Source of the DNA: Nocardioides jiangxiensis
GTDB taxonomy: Bacteria; Actinomycetota; Actinomycetes; Propionibacteriales; Nocardioidaceae
Assembly (NCBI RefSeq): GCF_030580915.1
Contig: NZ_JAUQTA010000001.1
Location: 992,001 to 1,056,000 of the forward strand
DNA length: 64,000 nt
Reading direction: 5' to 3'
In this document: positions 30,305 to 38,418 of the stretch, one piece after another
How the letters are laid out: the number at the start of each line of letters is the position of its first letter
Position numbering within the stretch: the first letter of the stretch is position 1
Made by a program: the position numbers and the translations under genes
Notes under the pieces: generated by a model
Told to the model about the DNA's origin: nothing
Database searches by the model: none
The model's input: the letters and a program-made list of their open reading frames with translations, nothing else

Positions 30305-30955
30305 TCAGGCGTCGGCGGACTCGGCCTCGGTCGCCTCGGCGGGGGCAGCCTCGTCGGCAGCCTCCTCCGCAGCGGCCTCGACGGCCGGGGTCTCCTCGGC
30401 GGCAGCCGGGGCACCGGCACCACCTGCGAGGATCGAGGGGTCGTTCGCGGCCTTGGCCTCGAGAGCGGCAGCGAGCTGCGCGGTCTTCGACGGCAGGGCG
30501 TTGAACGCGTAGAGCGCCTGGGCCATGGTGGCGGTGAGAGCACCGGCAACCTTGGCGAGCAGCACCTCACGCGACTCGAGGTCAGCCAGCTTGGCGACAT
30601 CGGCAGCGTCGAGGAGGTTGCCGTCCAGGAAACCACCCTTGATGACAAGGGCGGGGTTCGCCTTGGCAAAGTCACGCAGACCCTTGGCCGTCTCGACGAC
30701 GTCGCCCTTGATGAAGGCGATGGCGGTCGGACCGGTCAGCAGGTCGTCCAGACCCTCGATGCCCGCCTCCTTGGCGGCGATCAGGGCCAGCGTGTTCTTG
30801 ACCACGGCGTAGTCAGCGTTCTCGCCGAGGGAGCGTCGCAGCTGCTTCAGCTCCGCAACGGAGAGACCGCGGTACTCGGTCAGGACGGCGCCGTTCGAGG
30901 CGTTGAACGTGTCAACGACCTCGGCAACAGCGGCTGCCTTGTCTGCCCGTGCCAT
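30305..30955 (-). CDS. rplJ: Ribosomal protein L10
   Basis: 216 aa from ATG 30955 (AAGGAG 7-8 nt upstream). The N-terminal rRNA-binding domain ([33 protein letters not shown]) is typical. The C-terminus has an extra Ala/Glu-rich acidic tail of about 40 residues, common in actinobacteria. It anchors L7/L12 dimers to the ribosome and, with L12, represses its own mRNA through the leader. Confidence 0.97.
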   Translation of the reverse strand: MARADKAAAVAEVVDTFNASNGAVLTEYRGLSVAELKQLRRSLGENADYAVVKNTLALIAAKEAGIEGLDDLLTGPTAIAFIKGDVVETAKGLRDFAKANPALVIKGGFLDGNLLDAADVAKLADLESREVLLAKVAGALTATMAQALYAFNALPSKTAQLAAALEAKAANDPSILAGGAGAPAAAEETPAVEAAAEEAADEAAPAEATEAESADA

Positions 30956-30997
30956 GGGTCTCCTTCCGATTGGTGAGGCCACCGCGGAGGATCATGC

Positions 30998-31030
30998 AAA
31001 AAACGCCCCGGCGCAGGCGCTCAGGGCGTT
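30998..31030 (-). terminator. Intrinsic attenuator in the rplJ leader
   Basis: On the minus strand AACGCCC (31024-31030) pairs with GGGCGTT (31002-31008) around a GCGC-rich inner stem, followed immediately by six T residues (30998-31003). It lies 43 bp before the rplJ start, as expected for an L10-controlled transcription attenuator. Confidence 0.8.
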
Positions 31031-31133
31031 GATGGACGAGATGTCCGGCTCTGAACCTGCGCAGGTCGTCCGCTTCGCGGATCCTTCGGTCACCCTGCTG
31101 GGCAGGGAGACGACCGGCGGTCTCGGGTTTCAG
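31004..31133 (-). ncRNA. Ribosomal protein L10 leader RNA
   Basis: The roughly 135-nt leader between the rplJ promoter and the attenuator contains CGAGACCGCCGGTCG (31111-31125), resembling the CCGAAGACCGCCGG core of actinobacterial L10 leaders, and further paired elements (CTGCCCAGCAGG, CCTGCGCAGG). The L10-L12 complex would bind it and favour termination. Boundaries are approximate. Confidence 0.65.
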
Positions 31134-31139
31134 TGGGAG

Positions 31140-31169
31140 AGACTACGCGCCGCTCCCCCGCGTCACCAA
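31140..31169 (-). promoter_or_regulatory. rplJL promoter
   Basis: Minus strand TTGGTG (31164-31169), an 18-nt spacer and TAGTCT (31140-31145). The -10 is identical to the rpoB one. The -35 lies inside the terminator hairpin of the preceding gene. Confidence 0.65.
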
Positions 31170-31186
31170 ATCGAGGGACGCGGGGG
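31155..31186 (-). terminator. Terminator hairpin of the LolA/LppX-like gene
   Basis: Perfect 10-bp stem CCCCCGCGTC / GACGCGGGGG (31155-31164 with 31177-31186), 10 bp beyond the stop codon. It overlaps the rplJ -35 element, so termination and initiation share the same DNA. Confidence 0.7.
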
Positions 31187-31196
31187 CCGGGCGTGG

Positions 31197-32036
31197 TCAG
31201 CGGTCGGCGCCGGGCGCCGCCGTCTTCGTGGCCTTCGGCCGCGCGACGACGGCGGCGACACGGGTCTCGCCGGCCGGCGGGACGTCGATCTCGACCTTGT
31301 CGCCGTAGCCGCTGAAGGTCCGGATCTCCTCCGAGGTGACGGCACCGATGTCGGTCGGGATGGTCAGCTTGACGATCTGGTCCTTGTCGTTGACCCAGAC
31401 GTCGTACACCTGGTGGTCACCCGGGTTGCCGACGACCGGGTTGCTCGTGACCTCCTTGACCTTCTCGATCGAGACGGTCACGCGGTAGTGCACGGCCTCG
31501 GCCACACCGACGTTCTCGACGCCGACGACCTGGAACCCGGCGGGGTCCTCGAAGATGGCCAGCTGGCGGCGCGGGTCGGCCTCGTTGTCGAGGGCGTCGA
31601 CCAGCACCTTGGACTTGGCGCGGTCGAGCTTGAGCCACGGCTTCTTCGCGTCGTCCTTGGGGTTGTAGTAGTACCAGTCGCCGTCGACGTACCGGAACTC
31701 GCCCGCACCGTCGGTCGATCCCTGCGGGGCGAAGGCCAGGTTGACGTGGGTGCCGTCCCAGGTGACCTTGCCGTTGACGACGCCGTTGGGCTTGCCGTTG
31801 AGGGTCTGCGCCTCGAGGTAGGTCCAGGAGCCGGCCTTCTCGCGGGCGTTGATGAGGGCGGTGGCGAACTGGTCGCGGCGCAGCTCGTGGAGGCTCCCCG
31901 CGGCCTCGTCGGTCTCGTCGTCACCCTTGTTGAGCAGGAGCAGGGCACCCACGAGGACCGCGAGCACCGCGATGGCGCTGAGGACGATCAGGAGGTTGCG
32001 GCGGGTGCGGCTGGCGGGGCTCACGGCGTTGGACAT
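31197..32036 (-). CDS. Membrane-anchored LolA/LppX-like protein
   Basis: 279 aa. One N-terminal membrane helix (LLIVLSAIAVLAVLVGALLLL) without a lipobox Cys, then an extracytoplasmic domain with the pattern of the LppX/LprAFG (DUF1396) fold: AGSWTYLEAQTLNGK, FRYVDGDWYYYNP, VYDVWVNDKDQIVKLTIPT. Such half-barrel domains carry lipids across the cell envelope in mycobacteria. Its closeness to a complete Mce importer fits a lipid-handling role, but the link is positional only. It lies between rplA and rplJ, with hairpins on both sides. Confidence 0.65.
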   Translation of the reverse strand: MSNAVSPASRTRRNLLIVLSAIAVLAVLVGALLLLNKGDDETDEAAGSLHELRRDQFATALINAREKAGSWTYLEAQTLNGKPNGVVNGKVTWDGTHVNLAFAPQGSTDGAGEFRYVDGDWYYYNPKDDAKKPWLKLDRAKSKVLVDALDNEADPRRQLAIFEDPAGFQVVGVENVGVAEAVHYRVTVSIEKVKEVTSNPVVGNPGDHQVYDVWVNDKDQIVKLTIPTDIGAVTSEEIRTFSGYGDKVEIDVPPAGETRVAAVVARPKATKTAAPGADR

Positions 32037-32055
32037 GGGCGGTAGTCAAACACGA

Positions 32056-32090
32056 CGAAGGCCCCACCCGCCGTGCGGGTGGGGCCTTCG
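32056..32090 (-). terminator. rplKA terminator
   Basis: A perfect 15-bp stem CGAAGGCCCCACCCG / CGGGTGGGGCCTTCG (32056-32070 with 32076-32090), loop CCGTG. It lies 40 bp past the rplA stop. A smaller hairpin TTCTCAGG-AAC-CCTGAGAA (32098-32116) precedes it. Confidence 0.85.
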
Positions 32091-32129
32091 CGGCTAATTC
32101 TCAGGAACCCTGAGAACTCAGGCCTTCGA

Positions 32130-32843
32130 TCAGGCCTCGTCCTCGACCGCGACGTTCTTGGTGCGGTTCGGGTCGACCTGGACGCCGGGGCCCATGGTCG
32201 TGGAGACGGTGACCTTCTTGATGTAGCGACCCTTCGAGGAGGCCGGCTTGAGACGCAGGATCTCCTCCAGGGCGGCGGCGTAGTTCTCGGCGAGCTGCTG
32301 CTCGGAGAAGGAGGCCTTGCCGATGATGAAGTGGAGGTTCGCGTGACGGTCCACGCGGAACTCGATCTTGCCGCCCTTGATGTCGGCGACAGCCTTGGCG
32401 ACATCGGGGGTCACGGTGCCGGTCTTCGGGTTCGGCATGAGGCCACGCGGACCGAGGACGCGGGCCACGCGGCCCACCTTGCCCATGAGGTCCGGCGTCG
32501 CGACAGCGGCGTCGAAGTCGGTCCAGCCGCCGGCGACCTTCTCGATGAGCTCGTCGCCACCGACGAAGTCGGCGCCGGCCTCGCGGGCGGCGTCAGCCTT
32601 CTCGGCGTTCGCGAAGACGAGGACGCGGACCGTCTTGCCCGTGCCGTGCGGCAGGGAGACGGTGCCACGGACCATCTGGTCCGCCTTGCGGGGGTCGACG
32701 CCGAGCGACATCGACACGTCGACGGTCTCGTCGAACTTCTTCTTGGAGGCACCCTTGGCGATCTTGATCGCGGCGAGCGGGGCGAAGATCTCGTTCTTGT
32801 CGAACGACTCCGCCGCGGCGCGGTAGGTCTTGCTGCGCTGCAT
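32130..32843 (-). CDS. rplA: Ribosomal protein L1
   Basis: 237 aa, complete. The signature [19 protein letters not shown] lies near residue 130, and the N-terminus [12 protein letters not shown] is typical. It binds 23S rRNA at the L1 stalk near the E site and can repress the rplKA mRNA. Shine-Dalgarno GAAGGAAG precedes the ATG. Follows rplK by 65 bp. Confidence 0.98.
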   Translation of the reverse strand: MQRSKTYRAAAESFDKNEIFAPLAAIKIAKGASKKKFDETVDVSMSLGVDPRKADQMVRGTVSLPHGTGKTVRVLVFANAEKADAAREAGADFVGGDELIEKVAGGWTDFDAAVATPDLMGKVGRVARVLGPRGLMPNPKTGTVTPDVAKAVADIKGGKIEFRVDRHANLHFIIGKASFSEQQLAENYAAALEEILRLKPASSKGRYIKKVTVSTTMGPGVQVDPNRTKNVAVEDEA

Positions 32844-32908
32844 GATTCTTCCTTCGGTTGTTAAGAGGAGATGTGGTCAGCGGGCCAGCGCGGCCCTCCC
32901 ACGGGGTT

Positions 32909-33337
32909 TCAGTCGGTGGTGACGCCCATCGAGCGGGCAGTGCCCTCGACGATCTTCATCGCGGCCTCGATGTCGTTGGCGTTGAGGTCAGGAAGCTTGG
33001 TCTGCGCGATCTCGCGGACCTGGTCCTTGGTCAGCTTGGCGACCTTGTCCTTGTGCGGGACGGAGGAGCCCTTGGCGATGCCGGCAGCCTTCTTGATGAG
33101 CTCCGCCGCCGGCGGGGTCTTCGTGATGAAGGTGAACGAGCGGTCCTCGTAGATGGTGATCTCGACGGGGATCACGTTGCCGCGCATGGCCTCGGTCTGG
33201 GCGTTGTACGCCTTGCAGAAGTCCATGATGTTGACGCCGTGCGGACCGAGGGCGGTACCGACCGGCGGGGCCGGCGTCGCGGCGCCAGCCTGGAGCTGCA
33301 CCTTGACGAGTGCGGCGATCTTCTTCTTGGGAGGCAT
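32909..33337 (-). CDS. rplK: Ribosomal protein L11
   Basis: 142 aa. N-terminus [20 protein letters not shown], then [20 protein letters not shown], the thiostrepton-region signature, and a C-terminal rRNA-binding domain ([20 protein letters not shown]). Part of the GTPase-associated centre. Read from ATG 33337 with AAAGAGA upstream. Confidence 0.98.
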   Translation of the reverse strand: MPPKKKIAALVKVQLQAGAATPAPPVGTALGPHGVNIMDFCKAYNAQTEAMRGNVIPVEITIYEDRSFTFITKTPPAAELIKKAAGIAKGSSVPHKDKVAKLTKDQVREIAQTKLPDLNANDIEAAMKIVEGTARSMGVTTD

Positions 33338-33400
33338 TTCAATCTCTTTCTGTCTCGTGGTCGTTAGCGAGGCGCCTCACGCCTCTGCCACCTGCGTTGC

Positions 33401-33432
33401 GCCTGCCCCGTCGTACGACGGGGCGGGCAGGC
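33401..33432 (-). terminator. Hairpin after nusG
   Basis: GCCCCGTCGTACGACGGGGC is a 20-bp perfect palindrome (33405-33424) inside a further arm GCCTGCC / GGCAGGC (33401-33407, 33426-33432). It lies 17 bp past the nusG stop and may partly end the secE-nusG transcript before rplK. Confidence 0.6.
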
Positions 33433-33448
33433 AACCGTCTCCGGAAGG

Positions 33449-34258
33449 TCAGACCTTCTGGATCTGGTTGAAGCTGAGCTCGACCGGGGTCTCCCGGCCG
33501 AAGATCTCGACGAGCGCCTTGACGCGCTGCGACTCCGCGTTGATCTCGGTGATCGTCGCGTGGAGCGTGGCGAACGGGCCGTCGACGACCATGACCGAGT
33601 CGGTCACGTCGAAGTCGGCGACCTCGACCGGCTTGCGTGCTGCCGGGGTGGCACCCGCGGGGGCCGGCGTGCCGGCGGCAGCAGCCTCGGCCTCGGCGGC
33701 AGCCACGACGGCCGGCGCCAGCATGTCCTCGACCTCGGACATCGAGAGCGGCACCGGCTGGTGCGAGTGGCCGACGAAGCCGGTCACGGACGGGGTGTGG
33801 CGGACCGCGGCCCACGACTCGTCGGTGAGGTCCATGCGGACCAGGACGTAGCCAGGGAGGACGGTGCGCTTGACCAGCTTGCGCTGGCCGTTCTTGATCT
33901 CCGCGACCTCCTCGATGGGGACCACGATCTCGTGGATGTAGTCCTCCATGTTGAGGGAGATGATGCGGTTCTCGAGGTTCGCCTTCACCCGGTTCTCCAT
34001 GCCGGAGTAGGTGTGGATGACGTACCAGTCGCCGGGCTTGGCCCACAGGTCGCGACGGAACTGCTCGAGCGGGTCCGACTCCTCGGCAGCGGCCTCGTCC
34101 TCGTCGGCGGCGTCCGCCTCGGGGGCGTCGCCCTCCTCGCCGAGGTCACCCTCGACGTCGACCTGCTCGGCCTGCTCGCCGTCGACAGACTCCGGCGCCT
34201 CGACGATCTCGTCGCCTGCTGCCTCGTCGTACTGGTCCGACACGTGCTGCTCCGTCAT
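33449..34258 (-). CDS. nusG: Transcription elongation/termination factor NusG
   Basis: 269 aa, longer than the 180-aa E. coli protein. Residues 1-70 form an acidic tail (Glu/Asp/Ala). The NGN domain (about 75-170) has [20 protein letters not shown] and [10 protein letters not shown]. An Ala/Pro-rich insert of about 35 residues ([19 protein letters not shown]) precedes the KOW domain ([33 protein letters not shown]). It binds RNA polymerase beta' and Rho/S10. Order secE-nusG-rplK-rplA is conserved. Confidence 0.96.
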   Translation of the reverse strand: MTEQHVSDQYDEAAGDEIVEAPESVDGEQAEQVDVEGDLGEEGDAPEADAADEDEAAAEESDPLEQFRRDLWAKPGDWYVIHTYSGMENRVKANLENRIISLNMEDYIHEIVVPIEEVAEIKNGQRKLVKRTVLPGYVLVRMDLTDESWAAVRHTPSVTGFVGHSHQPVPLSMSEVEDMLAPAVVAAAEAEAAAAGTPAPAGATPAARKPVEVADFDVTDSVMVVDGPFATLHATITEINAESQRVKALVEIFGRETPVELSFNQIQKV

Positions 34259-34318
34259 CTTTCGTGTTCCTGGATCCGGGGCGGGAGGACCCGCACCGGG
34301 GTGTGGTGCTGGTGGTGC

Positions 34319-34561
34319 TTACTGCGTGGACGGCCCGTTGAAGATCGAGAAGACCAACTTGCCGAACCCGAGGTCCAGCACCGACACCAGCGCGCACATC
34401 ACGACGACGAACACCAGGACCACGAAGAAGTACGTGACCAGCTGCTCGCGCGTCGGCCAGACGACCTTGCGCAGCTCAGCCAGGACCTGGCGGTAGAAGG
34501 TGACCGGTCCCGTACGCGGCCGGGCCGGAGCCTGGTCCTGCACGGCGTCGTTGTCCGACAC
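34319..34561 (-). CDS. secE: Preprotein translocase subunit SecE
   Basis: 80 aa from a GTG. One amphipathic plus one membrane helix: FYRQVLAELRKVVWPTREQL (the SecE signature) then VTYFFVVLVFVVVMCALVSV. Stabilises SecY in the membrane. AAGG lies about 9 nt before the start. Upstream of nusG and downstream of tRNA-Trp. Confidence 0.95.
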   Translation of the reverse strand: MSDNDAVQDQAPARPRTGPVTFYRQVLAELRKVVWPTREQLVTYFFVVLVFVVVMCALVSVLDLGFGKLVFSIFNGPSTQ

Positions 34562-34597
34562 TTACCTCTCACCTTCTGCTGAGTGCGATGCGTCTTG

Positions 34598-34670
34598 CAG
34601 GGCATGAGGGACTCGAACCCCCAACCCCCGGTTTTGGAGACCGGTGCTCTGCCAATTGAGCTAATGCCCT
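34598..34670 (-). tRNA. tRNA-Trp (anticodon CCA)
   Basis: The 73-nt minus-strand sequence folds as a cloverleaf: acceptor AGGGCAT / ATGCCCT (7 bp), D arm with GCTCAATTGGCAGAGC, anticodon arm CCGGT-CTCCAAA-ACCGG with anticodon CCA, T arm with GGTTCGAGTCCC, discriminator G. No CCA is encoded. Placement before secE is conserved in actinobacteria. Confidence 0.97.
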
Positions 34671-34741
34671 CCGATGCTGCCCGACTCCTCCAAACCCCTC
34701 GAAGGGCATGGCGAAGTTTTGGTGGGAAACACCAAACCGGA

Positions 34742-34772
34742 ACCTTACGGGGTCGGCCGATCCGATGTCGAA
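34742..34772 (-). promoter_or_regulatory. Candidate tRNA-Trp/secE promoter
   Basis: Minus strand TTCGAC(A) (34766-34772), an 18-19 nt spacer and TAAGGT (34742-34747). The start would be about 65 nt before the tRNA. A TTTGGTG-GGAAA-CACCAAA hairpin (34718-34736) lies in the leader and may be a processing signal. Confidence 0.4.
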
Positions 34773-34857
34773 CCGGGGCCGTCTCCACACACCTCACGCC
34801 CTCACTACCCGCGGGTACGCGGACACGGGGTCGAGGAGTCACGACGCCCGTGGAAAC

Positions 34858-36144
34858 ATGTGCCACGTGACCGCTCAGACCCCCCTTGCTGACCGCACCC
34901 CCGACGAGCTCGCCGCCTTCCTCGCCGAGCAGAAGGCGGCGTACGACGCGCTGCAGGCCCGTGGCCTGAAGCTCGACCTCACGCGGGGCAAGCCGGCCCC
35001 CGAGCAGCTGGACCTCTCCAACGCGCTGCTCACGCTGCCGACGTCGTTCACGGACGCGGACGGCGTCGACGTCCGCAACTACGGCGGCCTCGAGGGCATC
35101 CGCGCGATCCGCGAGATGTTCGCGGAGCTGCTCTGGGTGGAGCCCGAGCAGATCGTCGCCGGCGGCAACGCGTCGCTGGTGATGATGCGCGAGGTCCTCA
35201 CGGACCTGTGGCTCCACGGCGCCGTGGACGGCGTGAAGCCGTGGGGCAAGGAGGAGAAGGTCACCTTCATCTGCCCGGTGCCCGGCTACGACCGCCACTT
35301 CACGCTCCTCGACTGGTTCGGCATCGACACCGTCACGGTGGCGATGAACGCCGACGGTCCCGACATGGACGAGGTGGAGCGCCTGGCCGCCTCCGACCCG
35401 AGCATCAAGGGCATCTGGATCGTCCCCACCTACGCGAACCCGACCGGCTCGGTGGTCACGCAGGAGGTCGCCGCGCGCCTGGCCTCGATGGAGACCGCGG
35501 CCCCCGACTTCAAGATCCTGTGGGACAACGCCTACGCGCTGCACCACCTCACCCAGGACGAGGCCAAGACCGCCGACATCCTCGGCCTCTGCTCGGCTGC
35601 CGGCCACCCGCACCGCCCGATCCAGTTCGCGTCGACCTCGAAGATCACCTTCGCGGGCGCCGGCGTCGCGTTCCTCGCGGCCTCCGTCGAGAACGTGACG
35701 TGGTACACGAAGCACCTCGGCGCCGGCGCGATCGGCCCCGACAAGGTCAACCAGCTGCGCCACGTGGAGTTCTTCGGGTCCGCGCAGGGCGTGCGCGACC
35801 ACATGGCCAAGCACCGCGACATCCTCGCGCCGAAGTTCGCCGCGGTCCTCGAGGTCCTCGAGCAGCGCCTGGGCGGCCTCGACGTCGCCACGTGGACCGA
35901 CCCGACCGGCGGCTACTTCGTCTCGCTCGACGTCGTCGACGGCACCGCCTCCCGCGTCGTCCAGCTCGCCAAGGACGCCGGCATCGCGCTGACGCCCGCG
36001 GGTGCGTCGTTCCCGGGCGGCAACGACCCGCGCGATCGCAACATCCGCCTGGCACCGTCGTTCCCGTCGCTCGAGGCGGTGCGCGACACGATGGAGGCCG
36101 TCGCCACCTGCGTGCTGCTGGCCGCCGCGGAGAAGCTGAGCTGA
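34858..36144 (+). CDS. PLP-dependent aspartate aminotransferase (AspT-type)
   Basis: 428 aa from ATG 34858 (a GTG at 34867 is an alternative; the longer frame to 34708 overlaps promoter sequence). The profile is that of the Asp_aminotransf group found in actinobacteria: LDLTRGKPAPEQLDLS, NYGGLEG, PGYDRHF, PTYANPTGS and the PLP-lysine region FASTSKITFAGAG. It transfers amino groups between aspartate and 2-oxoglutarate in the cytoplasm. Divergent from tRNA-Trp and followed by a three-armed hairpin region. Confidence 0.85.
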   Translation: MCHVTAQTPLADRTPDELAAFLAEQKAAYDALQARGLKLDLTRGKPAPEQLDLSNALLTLPTSFTDADGVDVRNYGGLEGIRAIREMFAELLWVEPEQIVAGGNASLVMMREVLTDLWLHGAVDGVKPWGKEEKVTFICPVPGYDRHFTLLDWFGIDTVTVAMNADGPDMDEVERLAASDPSIKGIWIVPTYANPTGSVVTQEVAARLASMETAAPDFKILWDNAYALHHLTQDEAKTADILGLCSAAGHPHRPIQFASTSKITFAGAGVAFLAASVENVTWYTKHLGAGAIGPDKVNQLRHVEFFGSAQGVRDHMAKHRDILAPKFAAVLEVLEQRLGGLDVATWTDPTGGYFVSLDVVDGTASRVVQLAKDAGIALTPAGASFPGGNDPRDRNIRLAPSFPSLEAVRDTMEAVATCVLLAAAEKLS

Positions 36145-36184
36145 CCTGAGGGACGCCGGGTCGGGCTCGCTCGATCTGGATCGC

Positions 36185-36260
36185 CGAGACGGGCCTCGTG
36201 CCGCAGCTGTCGGGTAACAGCTTCGGCACGGGGCCCGTTTCGCTGCGGCACGAGGCCCGT
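36185..36260 (+). terminator. Three-armed hairpin region between aminotransferase and deaminase genes
   Basis: Arm A (36185-36206) can pair with arm B (36224-36242; 19 pairs, two G-U) or with arm C (36243-36260; 18 perfect pairs with 36189-36206). A:B ends in CCCGTTTCG and looks like the aminotransferase terminator. A:C is a competing fold. C ends 20 nt before the next start codon. Confidence 0.65.
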
Positions 36261-36268
36261 GCCGGCGC

Positions 36269-36274
36269 TAGGTT
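36269..36274 (+). promoter_or_regulatory. -10 box for leaderless deaminase transcript
   Basis: TAGGTT ends exactly 6 nt before the ATG at 36281. With no Shine-Dalgarno, the start codon is likely the first transcribed base. No good -35 is seen. Confidence 0.5.
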
Positions 36275-36280
36275 CTCGTC

Positions 36281-37294
36281 ATGGCACGGCCGCTCGACGT
36301 ACTCCCGAAGGCGCACCTGCACCTGCACTTCTCCGGGTCGATGCGGCACGCGACGCTCCTCGAGCTCGCGGAGCGCGACGGGATCCAGCTCCCCGATGCC
36401 CTCGTCGAGGAGTGGCCGCCCCGGCTCTCGGCCGCCGACGAGAAGGGCTGGTTCCGCTTCCAGCGCCTGTACGACGTCGCACGGTCCGTGCTCCGCTCGG
36501 AGGACGACATCCGGCGCCTCGTGCGCGAGGCTGCCGAGGACGACGTGCGCGAGGGCGGCCGATGGCTGGAGATCCAGGTCGACCCCTCGGGCTACGCGGC
36601 ACGGTTCGGCGGGATCACGGAGTTCACCGACCTGGTGCTCGACGCCGTCGCCTCCGCCTCCCGCGAGACCGGCCTCGGCATCGCCGTGGTGATCGCGGCC
36701 AACCGGACCCGCCACCCCCTCGACGCCCGCACGCTGGCCCGCCTGGCAGCGCAGTACGCCGGGCGCGGAGTGGTCGGCTTCGGCCTCTCCAACGACGAGC
36801 GGCGCGGCACCACCTCCGAGTTCGCCCACGCCTTCGCCATCGCCGACCGGGCCGGGCTGCTGCTCGCTCCGCACGGCGGCGAGCTGCGCGGCGCGGACAA
36901 CATCCGGGCCTGCCTCGACGACCTGGGCGCACACCGCCTCGGCCACGGCGTGCGGTCCGTCGAGGACCCGGCCCTGCTGGAGCGGATCGCGGAGGCGGGG
37001 GTCACCCTGGAGGTCTGCCCGGTCTCCAACGTGGCGCTGGGGGTCTACTCCGACCTCAGCTCGGTGCCGCTCCCCCAGCTGCTCGCCGGCGGCGCACAGG
37101 TCGCCCTGGGAGCGGACGACCCGCTCCTCTTCGGCTCACGCCTGGAGGGCCAGTACGCGACGATGCGCGCCGCCCACGAGCTCAGCGACGAGACGCTGGC
37201 CGAGCTGGCGCGGATGTCCTTCCGCGGGTCACGGGCTCCATCGGACGTGGTCGAGGCGGCGATGCAGGACATCGACGCCTGGCTCGCTGGCTGA
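36281..37294 (+). CDS. Adenosine/adenine deaminase family protein
   Basis: 337 aa TIM-barrel metal hydrolase. The zinc ligands and catalytic groups of adenosine deaminases are present: KAHLHLHFSGS (His14, His16), HGGE (third His and the general-acid Glu) near 200, GHGV, and ADDPLLFGS near 285 for the final Asp pair. It deaminates adenosine, adenine or a modified purine; the FSGS and DDPLLF variants do not settle which. Converges on the cold-shock gene with 6 bp between stops. Confidence 0.85.
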   Translation: MARPLDVLPKAHLHLHFSGSMRHATLLELAERDGIQLPDALVEEWPPRLSAADEKGWFRFQRLYDVARSVLRSEDDIRRLVREAAEDDVREGGRWLEIQVDPSGYAARFGGITEFTDLVLDAVASASRETGLGIAVVIAANRTRHPLDARTLARLAAQYAGRGVVGFGLSNDERRGTTSEFAHAFAIADRAGLLLAPHGGELRGADNIRACLDDLGAHRLGHGVRSVEDPALLERIAEAGVTLEVCPVSNVALGVYSDLSSVPLPQLLAGGAQVALGADDPLLFGSRLEGQYATMRAAHELSDETLAELARMSFRGSRAPSDVVEAAMQDIDAWLAG

Positions 37295-37300
37295 CGCGCG

Positions 37301-37696
37301 TCAGAGCTCCAGCTCGTCGGCCAGCGCGCGCAGCGCCTTGGCGACCGGGCGGGCCGCCTTCGGGTCGGGACGACGGCCGTGGCGGTAGCCCTCGCCGATG
37401 CCGTCGAGCAGCACGATCAGGTCCTCGATGATGGTCGCCATCTCGTCGGGCTTCTTGCGCTGCGCGTCGCGCTGGTTGCGCGAGACAGACGACGGGGCGT
37501 CGAGCACGCGGACCTGGAGCGCCTGGTCGCCGCGACGACCCTGGGCGATGCCGAACTCGACGCGGGTGCCGTTCTTGAGCGACTTCACGCCCTCGGGCAG
37601 TGCCTCGGCGTGCACGTAGACGTCGGGCCCGCCATCGTGCGACAGGAAGCCGAAGCCCTTCTCGGCGTCGTACCACTTCACCTTGCCAACGGGCAC
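37301..37696 (-). CDS. Cold-shock-domain protein with C-terminal extension
   Basis: 131 aa from a GTG (AGAGG 9 nt upstream). Residues 1-65 form the OB-fold cold-shock domain: KVKWYDAEKGFGFL (RNP1 KGFGF) and VYVHAE (RNP2). A further 65-residue helical tail (DEMATIIEDLIVLLDGIGEG, ALRALADELEL) is typical of the longer actinobacterial type. It binds single-stranded RNA/DNA. A longer open frame upstream reads a different frame over the HAD gene and was not used. Confidence 0.88.
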   Translation of the reverse strand: MPVGKVKWYDAEKGFGFLSHDGGPDVYVHAEALPEGVKSLKNGTRVEFGIAQGRRGDQALQVRVLDAPSSVSRNQRDAQRKKPDEMATIIEDLIVLLDGIGEGYRHGRRPDPKAARPVAKALRALADELEL

Positions 37697-37770
37697 TGCT
37701 CTGACCTCTTCCGTGTGCTGCTGCGCGACCTGACGCCGAACGCGACGCCCACAGGGTAGTCGGGCGGTGC

Positions 37771-38418
37771 TCAGCCGGGCGAGCCGGTTTGCCGCCCCAG
37801 GTGCTCCTCGAGCCAGGCGGGGAACGCCGTCAGGTCCGGGAGCACGACGTGCGTGCCGGCCTCCTCGAGCTCCTCGCGGGTGCATCCGCCGGTGAGCACC
37901 GAGACGCTCGTGATGCCGGCAGCGAGCGCGCCCTCCACGTCGTGGACGTGGTCGCCGACGTAGATCGTGGCGCCCTCGCGGCGGAGCACGTCGGCCTTGC
38001 CGACGCCCCACACCGCCCCTTCGAGGTGGTCGATGTCGAACCCGACGTGGTCGACGTGGAGCTGGGCGTTGGGAGTGAACTTGCCGGTCACGACGACCAC
38101 GCGCCCGCCATGGCGGCGTACCGCCTCGATGGCGTCGTGCGCCCCGCCGAGCGCCGGCACGGGCACGATCGCGTGGTCCGGGTAGAGCGCACGGAACCGC
38201 TCCACCGCCGGCATGATCGCCTCCTCGGCCAGGTGCGGCCGCAGGGTGTGGTCGAGCGGCGGACCGAGCTTCGAGGTCAGGTCGTCGACCGGGAGCTCGA
38301 TGCCGAGCTCCTCGCCGAGCGCCACGAGCGTCCGCGCGAAGCCGGGGACGGTGTCGATCAGCGTCATGTCGAGGTCGAAGCCGACCACGAGTCGGGGGCG
38401 GTCGCGCGGGTCAGGCAT
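37771..38418 (-). CDS. HAD-superfamily phosphatase (phosphoglycolate-phosphatase-like)
   Basis: 215 aa from ATG 38418, overlapping the ABC permease stop by 8 nt. HAD motifs are visible: I FDLDMTLID, II VVVVTGK, III a Lys near GKADVL, IV VGDHVHDVEGA. The cap region lies between I and II. It would hydrolyse small phosphate esters in the cytosol. Coupling to the ABC exporter operon is likely but may be incidental. Confidence 0.82.
   Translation of the reverse strand: MPDPRDRPRLVVGFDLDMTLIDTVPGFARTLVALGEELGIELPVDDLTSKLGPPLDHTLRPHLAEEAIMPAVERFRALYPDHAIVPVPALGGAHDAIEAVRRHGGRVVVVTGKFTPNAQLHVDHVGFDIDHLEGAVWGVGKADVLRREGATIYVGDHVHDVEGALAAGITSVSVLTGGCTREELEEAGTHVVLPDLTAFPAWLEEHLGRQTGSPG

Noticed and set aside
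34598..34670. Possible integration site at tRNA-Trp
   Set aside because: No integrase, direct repeat of the tRNA 3' end or composition change is seen nearby.
34399..35814. 471-codon minus-strand frame across secE, tRNA-Trp and the aminotransferase
   Set aside because: It reads through a tRNA in another frame and shows no family features.
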